Shown here: positions 33,774-44,458 of the stretch, piece by piece
How positions within the stretch are numbered: position 1 is the stretch's first letter
Layout of the letters: each line of letters begins with the position of its first letter
Source: Narthecium ossifragum
Lineage: Eukaryota; Streptophyta; Magnoliopsida; Dioscoreales; Nartheciaceae
Reading direction: 5' to 3'
DNA: 64,000 nucleotides
Assembly: GCA_963920575.1 (NCBI GenBank)
Contig: OY986965.1
Span: forward strand, 11,298,290-11,362,289
Translations under genes and position numbers: made by a program
The notes under the pieces: model-generated
Seen by the model: only the letters and a program-made list of their open reading frames with translations
Databases searched by the model: none
Told to the model about the DNA's origin: nothing

Positions 33774-34896
33774 TCCAGGCAAACTGATAATATAGCATGC
33801 TGTATAATCAGAGGTAATGATGAAAGCTCCAGTTGATAGGGATAAACCAAAACTGTAGCAGATTGGATGTAACCAAAGGTGATTTCAAGTTATACTAATT
33901 TCATGGAACAGATTATTATGTTTATGCCTCAAGCTTGTTTGGAAATGTTTGACAGGGATAGATGGTGACTTTTGCAGATTGTGAAGGTTTAGTGGTTGTT
34001 ATGGTGGTGTCATAAAGAATTTTGCTGGACCTGAAAATGTTCTTGGAGATTTTGCTGGACCTGTAGTTGCTATTGTTTGTCTTGAGAAGCTAAACATGGA
34101 GATTTGAGCCAAAGATGCTGTGCTTTCAACATACATTGCAAGTTTTGTACTTTACCTGGTGCAGCTTTAAATCTACTTATGCCGTCCTCTAGCTGCTACT
34201 TGTCTCTGTATGAGTTTTGTAATCAAACAGCGTCCTCATACAGTGTGTTGTCAAACAGTGTATTTAAACATCTGTATGAGTTTTGTCATCAGTTTTGGGC
34301 TTCTAATATGTTCAGTTTTGTACTCAAATAGTGTAGTACTTACACAATTGTGTTTGGAGTGAATGAATGCTAATGAGGTTTTGGTTACTATACTTGTGGT
34401 GACAAAAATTCTAAGCATATGTATTGAATGAATGCTAATGAGGTATTCTAAGTGTGAAAGCACAGATCAGACTTGCATCCTGTAATTCAATCTAAATCTC
34501 CTCAAAAACCAAAAGAAGAAGAAATTCGATTCTCTAGAAAACAAATCAAATATGGGGACTCCAAACATCAACAACAACAACCATGCTGTGCAGATTCAGG
34601 TACTGAGAAATAAACAATTGGTTTGTTTGCATTAAGAGTTATTTCTGCCCATCAAACTACAAGAAGACATATTTCTTAATTTGCATGACTAACCTCAACA
34701 ACAGAAAGCATCATTGAAACATTGTACAGTAATGAGCTTTGAGATTCAACTGTGTCCAAATTCAATATATGACAGATAAAAAATATATGTGCTAGATTAC
34801 ACAAGACTTTGGCGCAATGTTTTTACAATATTCATAACTTCATATGAACTGATGCACAAATGTCATCAAACAAGCAATCTTCTGTAATTACAAATC
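33774..34896. other. MULE internal region after the captured kinase
   Basis: Mostly AT/GT-rich with no clear gene. It holds repeats such as 'tctgtatgagttttgt' (about 34204 and 34271) and 'gaatgaatgctaatgaggt' (34361 and 34427). It may contain intron or 3' gene sequence from the same capture, which I cannot assign. Confidence 0.35.
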
Positions 34897-35391
34897 CTAC
34901 TGTAAAAAAATAAAAACCCACAGCAGCCCAATTGTCACAAACAGGGCCTTCATCAAGAACGACATCTTCGAAGCATTTTTCTCCATCTTTTGCAGAATGA
35001 TCAATGTCTCTGCCATCTTTTCTTCAAGAGAGTTCATTCTGCACATCAGGACCTTTTCCAGTTCTTTGACTTGATATTTCAAGTCAAGAGTTGAGTGCTG
35101 GACATCATCCACCCACCGGAAAAATCCACATCCTTGATCTTCGATGTTATGGAATTAATAAAAAAATTGAGTATTATCTACCTAAAAAACATGAAATTTC
35201 TGTAGGATAAATGGTATAGCTTACACCTTATATCGTGGGCAGCCATAAAAAACTCTTCCTTTGCTATGAGGACGATTGGAATGCCGAATGGTACATGGCT
35301 CTTCGCAATGGCAATGAATAGTGGAAACTGAGTTGATTGAAGAGGATGGAGATGACGATGTAGAAGCTGCCCATCTATTGTTCGTCGTGGC
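34897..35391 (-). pseudogene. GRF zinc-finger protein gene inside the MULE
   Basis: On the minus strand, ATG at 35391 opens a Ser-rich leader. It is followed by a GRF-type zinc finger: a CHCEEPCTIRHSN-like start, GRVFYGCPRYK, then after an intron (about 35226-35130) DQGCGFFRWVDD. The last exon goes on as a coiled coil (LKYQVKELEKVL, SLEEKMAETLIIL) and a C-terminal membrane segment (about 18 residues, ALFVTIGLLWVFIFLQ) with the stop at 34897. GRF-finger proteins with this coiled-coil plus tail layout are common uncharacterised plant proteins, often near transposons. The acceptor site is not a clean match in phase, so the gene may be damaged. Its upstream side is cut by the solo LTR at 35486. 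Confidence 0.68.
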
Positions 35392-35485
35392 CATGTTAAT
35401 GAGACATTCATACTAAATCCAACATAGGATTTTTTTGAAGAGTTCCTGCTGACAAGGGCACTTAAATTCCTTGAACCAGCATATG

Positions 35486-37235
35486 TGATGAGTGCATGAA
35501 AGTGCACTCTAAATAGCCTTATAACTATCTCAATTGCTAGATTATTATCCATAATTAGCATCTTTATTACTATTTTTATATCTATATGTTGCTTCACATG
35601 GTTGTTTGGAAAATGCAGGAAATTGGAGCTAAAAGAAGCTGAAAAGAGTATATGGATCACCTTCAACAATTAATCTGTACCTGCTCGTGAAGAACCAGAT
35701 GATGTACCATATATGGTTGGAAAGCTCTTGAAGTGTAAATTCTGGGGAATTTTACGGTTCGTAATTCCGAGTTTCTTAGAGGAAGTTACGGTAATTTTAG
35801 TACCGATGGCGCAGTCTGAAGGGCAGAACCGAAAATAAGCTGGAAGTCCGATCGATCCGCCGATCGATCGGACCACGCAGAATCGTGACAGAACATGCAT
35901 TTTTTGGCTGAATATGATCCGATCGATCCCTCCTTCGCTCCTATAGGGTCCGATCGATCCGACACCAATGGTCCGATCGATCGGACTCGGAAAAAGCCAA
36001 AAACAGCGGATTTTTACTCAACCGATCGATCCAACACTCATAATTCGATCGATCGGACTTAGGGATTAAAGGGTGACAGAACGTATGCTTTTTAGAGGAG
36101 CAGAGTTCGATCGATCCGTCCATCGATCGGACACGGGTGAAGTTAGAAGATTGGAGATTTCAAGAGACCGATCGATCCAACATCCCGAGAAGGATCGATC
36201 GGACTTGCCCAGTGACGAAAATCAACGGTTTTGATTAATCCAAGTTTACTAATTCTTGGACCCTATAAATAGGGGACTTAGGGCTAATCAAAGGGGACTT
36301 CTTGGACGTTTTTGGAGGCTCTTTCTGGACGTTCTCCAAGGGAAGAAGATGGAGGAATCTCCATCCAAGGCTGAGTAATCCGCGGGCATGACGGACGGAT
36401 GATCTAGCGAGGACTAGGGCTTCTTCTCCAACAATGGTTCATAGTTTTTAATCTTAATTGTTAAACTCTTTTCTATGTATTGGATCTTCAAATATTATTT
36501 TCAGATTATGGATTTCTATATGGTTAAACATTATTATAAATCCAGTCATGCTTCTTTTATGATATTGTGATCCCATAGTTATCTCTTTTGATTCTCCTAC
36601 AGCGTCTCATGAGACTTTTGCTATACATTGCCCGTAGTGACAGCTGGTATTGTGTATTCTTAGGGATCTGGTTAGATAAGGTTGGGGCTCTATACCGTGA
36701 GATCTTTGCTATGCATTGCCGATTGTGAGAGTTGATATTGTGTATTCTTAGAGATCCGGTTAGAGTTAGGGCTTTGTCCCGATGAACTTCTGCTGCGCGT
36801 TGCCTGTAGTGACAGCCGGTATCGTGTATTCTTGAGTTTGGTTGGATGAAGTCAGAACTATAAATAGGAAGAACCAATCATAGGAAGAGACATTTATATA
36901 TTTTATCAGATTCATAATTCTTTATCTTCCGGTTAAGGTGATTGGGATGTGAATCCCTTAACTGAGTATTATATGAACCATTGAGAAGAGAAGAACCTAA
37001 ATCCGAGTGACGTGATTCCTGAAGCCTAGCCTTATCAAAAGCCTGATATCTTTAGTTAATCCTACATTATCATTTATCCTTTGATCTAATTTAGTTTAGT
37101 TAGCTTTCTTCATTGTCTTCAATATATTATTATCTGTATTTCTGGATCTTTCCTGCTTGTCTCTTTGTGGGATTCGACCTCTCTTATGTTGTACTGCACC
37201 GCGACCGCTGTGCGTGACACATTTGAGCGACATCA
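35486..37235 (+). mobile_element. Second solo LTR of family C in the MULE
   Basis: A 1750-bp LTR with the same ends (TGATGAGTGCATG and GAGCGACATCA), CCTATAAATAGG at about 36264 and GATCGATC hairpins at 35848-36205. It lies in the same orientation as the copy at 28626 but differs at many positions. Flanks ATATG and AATGG are not an exact target duplication, so a small rearrangement or mutation has occurred. Confidence 0.85.
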
Positions 37236-37587
37236 AATGGCACCCAACCTAATCTCAATTAAACACCACCACCACCCACAACCAATCCCATCAAGCTATG
37301 GAAAAAAGACAACTTTAAGTAACTGGTGCGAATCTATCACATTCATTTCAAAGAAAAAACAAATATTATGCACATGTTATATAAAATATGCAACATAATA
37401 TGCAAATATTTTCAAGAATATGACACTAAAAGCACCGCATTTTGTAATATAATCAACTGATGATCTTCCACATTCTACCATGACAGATTTTCTCATGCAA
37501 ATGTGTTCAATTGATATGATAAAACAATCATGAACATGGAAAGCCAATAAGTTCCAACAGAGAAGAATCAGACTCTGTTTCAATACT

Positions 37588-37679
37588 AAAATTCCTACCA
37601 ATTTGGAATCCATTCTTTTTTTATCTCAGTACTGGAAACGGCTTGGCATTAGAATGGATTCCAAATTGGTAGGAATTTT
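37588..37679. repeat. 92-nt hairpin with a perfect 29-bp stem
   Basis: 37588-37616 and 37651-37679 are exact reverse complements (core CCAATTTGGAATCCATTC / GAATGGATTCCAAATTGG) around a 34-nt loop. It lies four bases inside the right terminal inverted repeat. Length and stem resemble a small-RNA precursor, but a palindrome formed during element rearrangement is equally possible. Confidence 0.75.
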
Positions 37680-37682
37680 TGG

Positions 37683-38428
37683 AAAACCAGAGTTCAGGGA
37701 GCTCAGTAGACGGCAAGAAGCTTTTGCAATTACTGGAGGATCATGCTTGTGATTTTTGGAATAGAATTGTGATTTTTAGAACATCTCCTCTTGCTTAAAA
37801 AGAGAAGATGGGAGGTCGTGGATGGGTTTCTTACCTGGAGCTGCGATGGGTTTTGGGTTCACACCGCTGGAGCGCCGGAGAGTGGTGAGCCGCCGCTGTT
37901 GGAGGTGGGAGGTCATGGATGCCCTAGATCGGGATCGCCGGAGGTCGTGGAGATGAGTCGGGAGTTGCGCCGGGGCTCGAGGGTGGAGAAGAGGTCGCGA
38001 TCGACGGCGCTCGTTGAGGGTGGAGGGGGCGGATGGCGCTCGCTCGAAGGTGGAGGGGGCGGATGGCGCTCGCTCGAGGGTGGAGGGGGCGCCGACCGCG
38101 CTCGTGGAGCTGAGAGGGTGGATGGGGCGGCGATCGTGGAGCTCGCTCGCGGGTGGAGGGGGCGGATGGCGCTCGCTCGAGGGTGGAGGGGGCGCCGACC
38201 GCGCTCGTGGAGCTGAGAGGGTGGATGGGGCAGCGATTGTGGAGCTCGCTCGAGGGTGGAGGGGGCGGCGATCGACGGCGCTCGATGACAGTGGGTAAGT
38301 AGGGCAGCGAACTGGGTAAATGGGCAGCGTCGATCGCGATTTTTATATAGACCGTCCGATGGGATCGGACGATCGAGAACCGAGTTCGTTGGATAAGTTC
38401 AACGAACTGGTTCTATGTGGATAACTCG

Positions 38429-38430
<2 letters not shown>
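37683..38430 (-). repeat. Right terminal inverted repeat of the MULE
   Basis: Reverse complement of 26797-27544, ending GGATAACTCGCC next to a TA run. The high arm-to-arm similarity suggests an element that moved or was repaired relatively recently. Confidence 0.92.
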
Positions 38431-38464
<34 letters not shown>

Positions 38465-39225
38465 CTAGTATGGTTTTGGTCTGGACTTGCCGGATCAGAG
38501 ATGGGACGGTTTGAAACCTATTGTGGATCCAATAGAACGTAGAAGAAATAATAGGCACTTGGAGGAAACCGATATATGCAGATTGGTCCCAATGAAGCCG
38601 GTCAAGCATGTTGCCTCTTCACTTTATCAAAATCAAATCACGCTTATTGGTGGTCCCTATGAAGCCGTTCAAGCATGTTGCCTCTTCACTTGAACCGCAG
38701 TGACTGTCAAAACCAGTTACGAGTGGCACGCTCGTAACATAATGTTGCATAAACATGTTCATCCTCCGGCTACATGATCTTAAGAATAAGTATCACACTA
38801 TAGATTGTATGGGTGAAAATGTGTTTGGAACTTAATTTGCCTCACAATAACATTAATCAATACTTTTCTCGAGTAAAAGAAAAACCAATACATCAACTGG
38901 AAAGCTGTCCTTTTGGAGCTGTGAAAGTCGCTGGCTACTTACGTGGCTAGCATTTTTCAATGAAAACCCAAGACGAATGAAGATATTGTCATAATGATCA
39001 CACCTTCGCACATATAATAGTTTTGAATCTCGTAGTGGTGAAGCTGTGTGTGACTACGGTAGTATGGCCACAATGGCTGGGTCATGATTTGTGGTGTGGG
39101 TATCACAAGGTTGCTGTATTGGATCAAACCTAACGAGTGACAAGTAGCTAGCCCGGACCAATTAACTAGCTAACATCTAAATTAATTAGTAGGCGACACT
39201 AAACTAGCTCATTCAATTGTCTGCA
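38431..39225 (+). other. TA repeat and remnant upstream region of the third DUF3774 gene
   Basis: A TA microsatellite (38431-38461) is followed by a stretch in which 'atgaagccg.tcaagcatgttgcctcttcactt' occurs twice (38594 and 38659). At about 38928-39010, CTGGCTACTTACGTGGCTAGC and AAACCCAAGACGAATGAAG resemble the far upstream region of the other two DUF3774 units (13830-13915). This suggests that the third gene shared the ancestral unit before the LINE at 39226 inserted. Confidence 0.5.
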
Positions 39226-42200
39226 ATAATTTTTTCTTTTGATGAGATGAGCCCTCAGGCTGAAATCTACCAGAGTTACAGATACAGGGTCCTAGGCCAG
39301 GCTATCAAGTAGCGCCGACCCACAATCGCTGTACCAAACAAAATCTCTCCCTAATTGATGACATCCCCAAGCGACGGCATCGGCTGTTACATTACAATCT
39401 CTAGAAATATAAAGGAACAAAACCGAATCGAAATTAAGAACAACTAACCATATTTCTCTAGCTATGCCTTCCACACTTAATGGCCATCCTCTCAATCCAT
39501 TTAGGATTTGGACGGCAACCAACGAATCTGATTCCATGACAATCTTCCTCGCCTCAGTAGATCTAGCCATCTTTAAAGCCTCCAGCAGTGCCAGCATCTC
39601 CCCTTGCAGCACCGATTCCACTAATATCGGCTTCCCAAACGCCCAATTAGGATCTCTGGCATTAGATAGGGCCACAACTCCGATAAGCGCCGTCCCTGAG
39701 CTCGGATCAAGAGATAGATCCGTCTGAATAATTTGGCAATCTGGTGGTGCACGCCTTGTCCCTCCTATAGCAGTGCCCTGTTGAAGAAACTCATTAGCCA
39801 ATCTCCTCACCTTGCAGACTATTGCTTCCGCCGTATCCCCTGCCTCTTCGAACACTCTACAGTTTCGATCCTTCCATATCAGCCACAAAGTATAGGCCAT
39901 TAGAGATTTAATCTTCTTAGACTTCTCACTTCTTGCTCCACCCGTCAGAAAAGACCATTTCTCATCAGGTTCCCAATTATGCAACGTGAAACTTTCCTTC
40001 ACAGCTAGCAGGGAAAAAATCTTGAAAGAGAAAGGACAACCATATAAAGTATGATCAGCAGTTTCGGCCTCTCTCCCACATCGGGGGCACTCTCTATCCG
40101 ATGTCAAGCGAAGTCTCCAAAGGATGTCCCGCACAGGGAGTTTCCGATAGGCAACTCTCCATAGAAAGTGACGAATACGTGGACCAGCAGGGGCTCTCCA
40201 TATTTTCATCTAGCCTTCATCCTCCTCCAAAGATCTACTTGGGATAGAGTCCTATAACTCAGTGAGATAGGCTGAGGCTGAAGTGACTTTTCCTGAGCTG
40301 TTAAGAGGCCATCGCCATTCATCCCTCTGTCCTCTTCTAAGCACCATTGTAGTTATCTTCTCGATGAGTAGAGGGTGAAAAATAGTCCTAAGCACGTCCA
40401 TATCCCAATCTCCTCCATGTTGTAGGTCCCCCACCATCGTATACTCTGAGTCTGCATATATATTAAACATCGTAGGCCATCTTGATAAAGGCAACTCTGA
40501 GCACCATGCATCAAACATAATGTTGAGGTTGCTTTGCTCTCCTGGACACCACACAAGCTTCTTCCGCAAAGCATCAGCTGCCAAACAAATATGCCTCCAA
40601 TGTGAAGAGGCATTCCCTCGATCCCGACTAGAAGGTAGAGCCTCCTGCCAATGGTATTTGGCTCTTGCAACCTCCTTCCAAACATTCTGGCCCGGTTGAA
40701 GGAAAGAGGCCACTCTTCTAATCTTTAATGCACGCTGCCATATGTTGAGGTCCCTTATTCCCAAGCCACCCACTTCTTTAGGTCTACAAACCGTTCTCCA
40801 TGCCACGTTGAAGCACGATTTCTTCCCTCTCCACAAGAAATCCCGAGATATGCGATCCATTCTTCTTATCACCCCCATCGGAATATTTGTTGTTGCCATG
40901 ACGAAAGCCGGAATGGTTTGGAGCACCGATTGAATGAGGACTAATCTTCCGGGGTCCGATATGTGTCGCCCTTGCCATGAGAGAATTTTATTGACCATTT
41001 TGTCAATCATAGGTAAGCAATCTAATACCTTCACTTGCCCTGCACCCCACTGGTGTCCCAAGATAGATCCAGTCTCCTTCAGCTTCACAAAGACCGAGGA
41101 TATGCTTGATGGTTTCCTTTCTTTCAGCTGGCACTGAGGGGGAGAATCGAACAGATGATTTTTGGACATTTATCTCTAGACCTGCAAGGAGTTTAAAACG
41201 TATTAGCAAGAGTTTCAACTTCCTTGCTTCTAGAAATTTGGCCTCCGAAAAGATTAAGCAGTCATCTGCGTATAGGAGATGTGAGAGGGAGAAGTCCGAT
41301 CCTCGGAATCGTAGGCCCACCAAACCAGAGGAAGGCTCCTTCAGGATCCTCGAGAGAACCTCCTGGACTGCAAGGAACAAGTATGGAGACAAAGGGTCTC
41401 CTTGTCTCAGGCCACACGAAGGAATGATGATGCCGTGACCATGGAGTTTGCCATTTATGATGATAGAATAGCTTAGCCCTCTGACACATGCCATTACCCA
41501 TGCAACCCACTTGGTCGGGAAGCCCATCCGAAGAAGAACCTCTTCCAAAAAATTCCAATTCACTCGATCATAGGCCGCCTTCCAACCACTTTTAGGACCA
41601 TCATTGCTTTGGATTTTGGAGCAATTTTCATGGAATGTATGACCTCTTTTGCTGCGTCAATGTTGTTGTGGATGCATCTCCTAGTTAAGAAGGCAGATTG
41701 CTCAATGCCAATGAGGCTTCCAAGGGCTATCTTCATTCTCCTTGCTAAGATAGTTGTGATTACTTTGTAACCAACGTTGCAAAGACTGATGGGCCTAAAC
41801 TCCTTGGTAGTGTACGGGAATTTACACTTTGGAACAAGTGAAATAAGGGTTTCTTTCCAGCTTGGTGGCATCCGGGCTGTTCGAAAGAATTGCAAGACAA
41901 GCTCAGTGAATTCTCCTCCAATGATATCCCAAAAAGTTATGAAAAATTCCACATGTATGCCATCGGGACCTGGGCATTTGTTCCTCCCCGATCAAAGAAC
42001 GCCTCCTTGACTTCATCACTGGTAACCTCATTAACAAGTAAACCGCAGATCTAGGCATCTAAGAAAGGGAGTTGAGGGAAATCAAGTCTGGTTGGCTCTG
42101 TATCTGCTGACCAAAGACTTGAAAAATGTTCAATAAACACATTGCTGATTCCTTCTTGATCAGTTACTACATGCCCATCCTCCTTAACCAACTCTAAAAC

Positions 42201-42480
42201 TTTGGATTTATGAGCTCTCAATGATACTAACTTATGAAAGAAAGTAGAGTTCCTGTCTCCGGTTTGAAGCCAAACTTGCCTGACTCTCTGTGCAGCTCGT
42301 ATCTCTTGTCTGGAAATTGTTTCTGTCCATTGGTCTTCAAGGTCTCTAATCTGCCCCTCCTCTTGAGTTGAAAACCTGCCCTCTGCTTCAAGTTTGTATA
42401 AGCCTTCAAGACATTCTTCCAATCTCTTGCCATTGTCTTCATTAATTGATGCATTTCACATTTGTTGTATTTTGTGATAT
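39226..42480 (-). mobile_element. L1-type LINE, 5'-truncated
   Basis: Minus-strand order is linker, reverse transcriptase, zinc-binding domain, RNase H, then a short A-rich tail (T-run at 39227-39240). The endonuclease ORF and ORF1 are missing, so reverse transcription stopped early, as usual. I found no clear target duplication. The 5' border is placed near 42480 only because coding resemblance ends there. Confidence 0.82.
39292..42454 (-). pseudogene. LINE ORF2 remnant (RT, zf-RVT, RNase H)
   Basis: The polyprotein of a plant L1-like element, in several frames because of shifts. 42454-42051 is the segment before RT (DRNSTFFHKLV). 41952-41560 is the RT N-terminus (SLVPKCKFPYTTKEFRPISLCN). 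41563-41003 is the RT core with YADDCLIF at about 41250-41275. 41169-40252 is the RT connection (ISRDFLWRGKKS). 40209-39292 is the zinc-binding reverse transcriptase domain (FLWRVAYRKLPVRDIL, CPRCGREAETADHTLYGCP) and RNase H (TDLSLDPSSG, LALLEAL, MESDSLVAVQILN, DCNVTADAVA). The catalytic aspartates and glutamate of RNase H can be picked out. Frame changes near 41560, 41090 and 40230 and the missing N-terminus make it inactive. Confidence 0.88.
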
Positions 42481-43430
42481 GCTCATTTTGGGGGTTTCAC
42501 AGTCAGAATTGGGTAAAATAGCCAACGCTTCACAGTGCAAAGGAAGGAAGTTTTAATACAATTGGCATGATCAAGACATCAAACATATGATGAATGGAAT
42601 TAGATTGTAGGTAATTTGTATTTAGGACTGTCAATCTAGTTTTTAACTTGAAAATCGCTTCTTTTTACTCAAATTTGAGGTGACTTGCTCTAGGGAAGAG
42701 TGAGAAGGAATATTAGCTCAAAATTCTTTACAAAACGACAAGTAGAGATAAGCTCAATCATCATCTTAAATGATGTTATTTATGATTTATACTAGTTCTT
42801 AGGTTTTTTTTTTTTTCTATTTAAACTGTCTAAGTTTTTCCTATATCGTGAAGAAAGTCTATATAACCCTACAAATGTTATTTTTTATTTATGATCAATT
42901 TTGGTAATGACTAATTTTGAAATTTAAAGTTACTCATGGCCAATTTTGAACCATATTTTTTTCACATTACTTATATTAAGCCATAAGCAACTCTATATTT
43001 CAAAATTAGCTTTGGCCAAAACTGATCAAAGGACACTCATAAGGGTGCTAGGTGTGTGGGCCCGTGTCCGTGGCACGTTGATCCTCAAAACCCCCAACCC
43101 CCCTCCGATCTAAAAATTGTGAAAGAGGTTCTATTTCCATCATTGGATTCAAAATTCTCTACCATCGGATAGAAGAGGCATAGGTTCCATCTCCACCGTA
43201 TATTTGAAGTAACCTAAGTGGATATAGAGAATTTCAATCGAGAAAGATATTAATATTTAAAAGTGTACATATACAAAATCCTCAAAAAGAAGCAAGGGTC
43301 TGTCACGCAACCCGTAACCCGGTCAATCCAAGACCACGGGGCCGGCCAATAAACAAACAACCCACCCAAAACAATGCAGCAGCACCTGGTTTCACTTCTC
43401 CTTCAGATCTCTCCACCTCTCTCTCTCTCT
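42481..43430 (+). other. Upstream region of the third DUF3774 gene
   Basis: AT-rich to 43030, then mixed. No gene or repeat family is recognised. A T-run stands at 42806-42817. This is the only sequence left between the LINE and the core promoter. Confidence 0.4.
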
Positions 43431-43446
43431 CTGCCTCTATATATTC
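43416..43446 (+). promoter_or_regulatory. CT repeat and TATA box of third DUF3774 gene
   Basis: A CT microsatellite (43416-43437) runs into TATATATT (43438-43445), 70-77 bp before the ATG. Pyrimidine tracts beside TATA boxes are common in plant core promoters. Confidence 0.6.
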
Positions 43447-43514
43447 TCCCACAGCAACACTACTCTTCCTTAGACCACCGCCAAAAGAAAGAGGGGCAAA
43501 AAAGAGAGGAGATC

Positions 43515-43811
43515 ATGGGCTCAGTTGGGAAGACTCGTTGGATGGTGGGGGTGAGCGTGGGGGTGGTGGAGGCGCTCAAGGATCAAGCCGGGCTTTGCCG
43601 CTGGAACTACCCATTGAGGTCTCTCCACCAACATGCCAAGAACAACCTCGCCGGATCCTTGTTGTCTCAAGCCAACAAGAAGGCTTCATCTGCTTCCATG
43701 GATAGATGCAGCAGCTCTGCACAAGAAGGTCTCACTATTAATAAGCCAAAGAGGAGGTTTGAGGAGACCATGGACAAAGTCATCTATTTGAGCTCTTGGG
43801 GACCCAACTAG
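43515..43811 (+). CDS. Wound-induced polypeptide family protein (DUF3774), copy 3
   Basis: A 98-residue, single-exon protein. The ATG at 43515 (MGSVGKTRW) is preferred over the in-frame ATG at 43374. It fits the family length and its N-terminal pattern, while 43374 lies upstream of the TATA box. The protein shares ALKDQAGLCRWNY, LRSLHQHAKNNLAGS and the terminal VIYLSSWGPN with copies 1 and 2. The N-terminus and the Ser/Lys-rich middle differ clearly, so this is an older paralogue. Cys replaced by Ser in the last motif (SSWGPN for SCWGPN) is a visible difference. The frame is intact. Confidence 0.9.
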   Translation: MGSVGKTRWMVGVSVGVVEALKDQAGLCRWNYPLRSLHQHAKNNLAGSLLSQANKKASSASMDRCSSSAQEGLTINKPKRRFEETMDKVIYLSSWGPN

Positions 43812-44450
43812 CTAGTGAATAAATTATCAATGTATATGTGAAAGGAGATATTCATTGGATTTCTCTTTTTTTTGGGCTCTTTATTGGTCATGAGATGAAG
43901 TCAAGTTATTGGCAAGTGCATTGATCCAGGCTTTTGTGATTGTGTTCTGGCATTCCTTAGTTTGAAATGGGGATTGTATTGGATGATTGTTCCTAATTTA
44001 TAGCATATTCGGATTGTGTGCGTAAATGGCACAGGGATTGCAAGAAGATTGTATTCATGTGCTAATTATATGTGAATGTCAAAGAAAACAGAGGAAAGGA
44101 GAACATAAGAAGATGGCACACAGGTTTATTGGGCTTGAGAATACATGATTTGGAGTAGAATACATCTTTCATTATATTTTTTGGTGAAATACTAGCATAT
44201 TTTTGGGCACATAGATAATTAATTTGCCAGATATGTATAAGATGAAAGAAAACGGAGGTACTTCCAAATTTGAAACGTCCTTCAAAGAAAGGGTTGGAAT
44301 CCTCGAGCCACATTCAAAGATGAAATAAAATTAAATGCTTCTCCGTAGATTTAGCAGGAAGTGTCTACTCCAACTCTTTTCCCACTTCCGTCAGATCAAG
44401 TCACTCTTCGTACTATAACACGAGCCACTAACACGCCATTATTCCTATGA
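43812..44450 (+). other. Downstream of the third DUF3774 gene
   Basis: 3' untranslated and intergenic DNA, AT-rich. No further gene is supported. Confidence 0.5.
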
Positions 44451-44458
44451 CTTTTACT

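Larger units (their letters stand above)
26797..38430 (+). mobile_element. 11.6-kb Mutator-like element (MULE) with 748-bp inverted termini
   Basis: Both ends read GGCGAGTTATCCACATAGAAC toward the inside, and the inverted repeats extend 748 bp on each side. The element sits in a TA microsatellite, so TATATATAT flanks both ends and is compatible with the 9-bp target duplication of Mutator elements. It carries a FAR1-type transposase (28433-32817), captured kinase exons (33258-33773) and a minus-strand GRF zinc-finger gene (34897-35391). Two solo LTRs of family C entered later (28626-30302 and 35486-37235). Without them the element would be about 8.2 kb. Confidence 0.9.

Noticed and set aside
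26797..38430. Host FAR1/FHY3 light-signalling gene
   Set aside because: The protein domains fit, but 748-bp inverted termini, the disabling mutations and the cargo mark it as a transposon copy.
43374..43514. Upstream ATG giving a 145-residue DUF3774 protein
   Set aside because: It lies before the TATA box and adds a low-complexity Leu/Ser stretch absent from the family; the ATG at 43515 fits family length and pattern.
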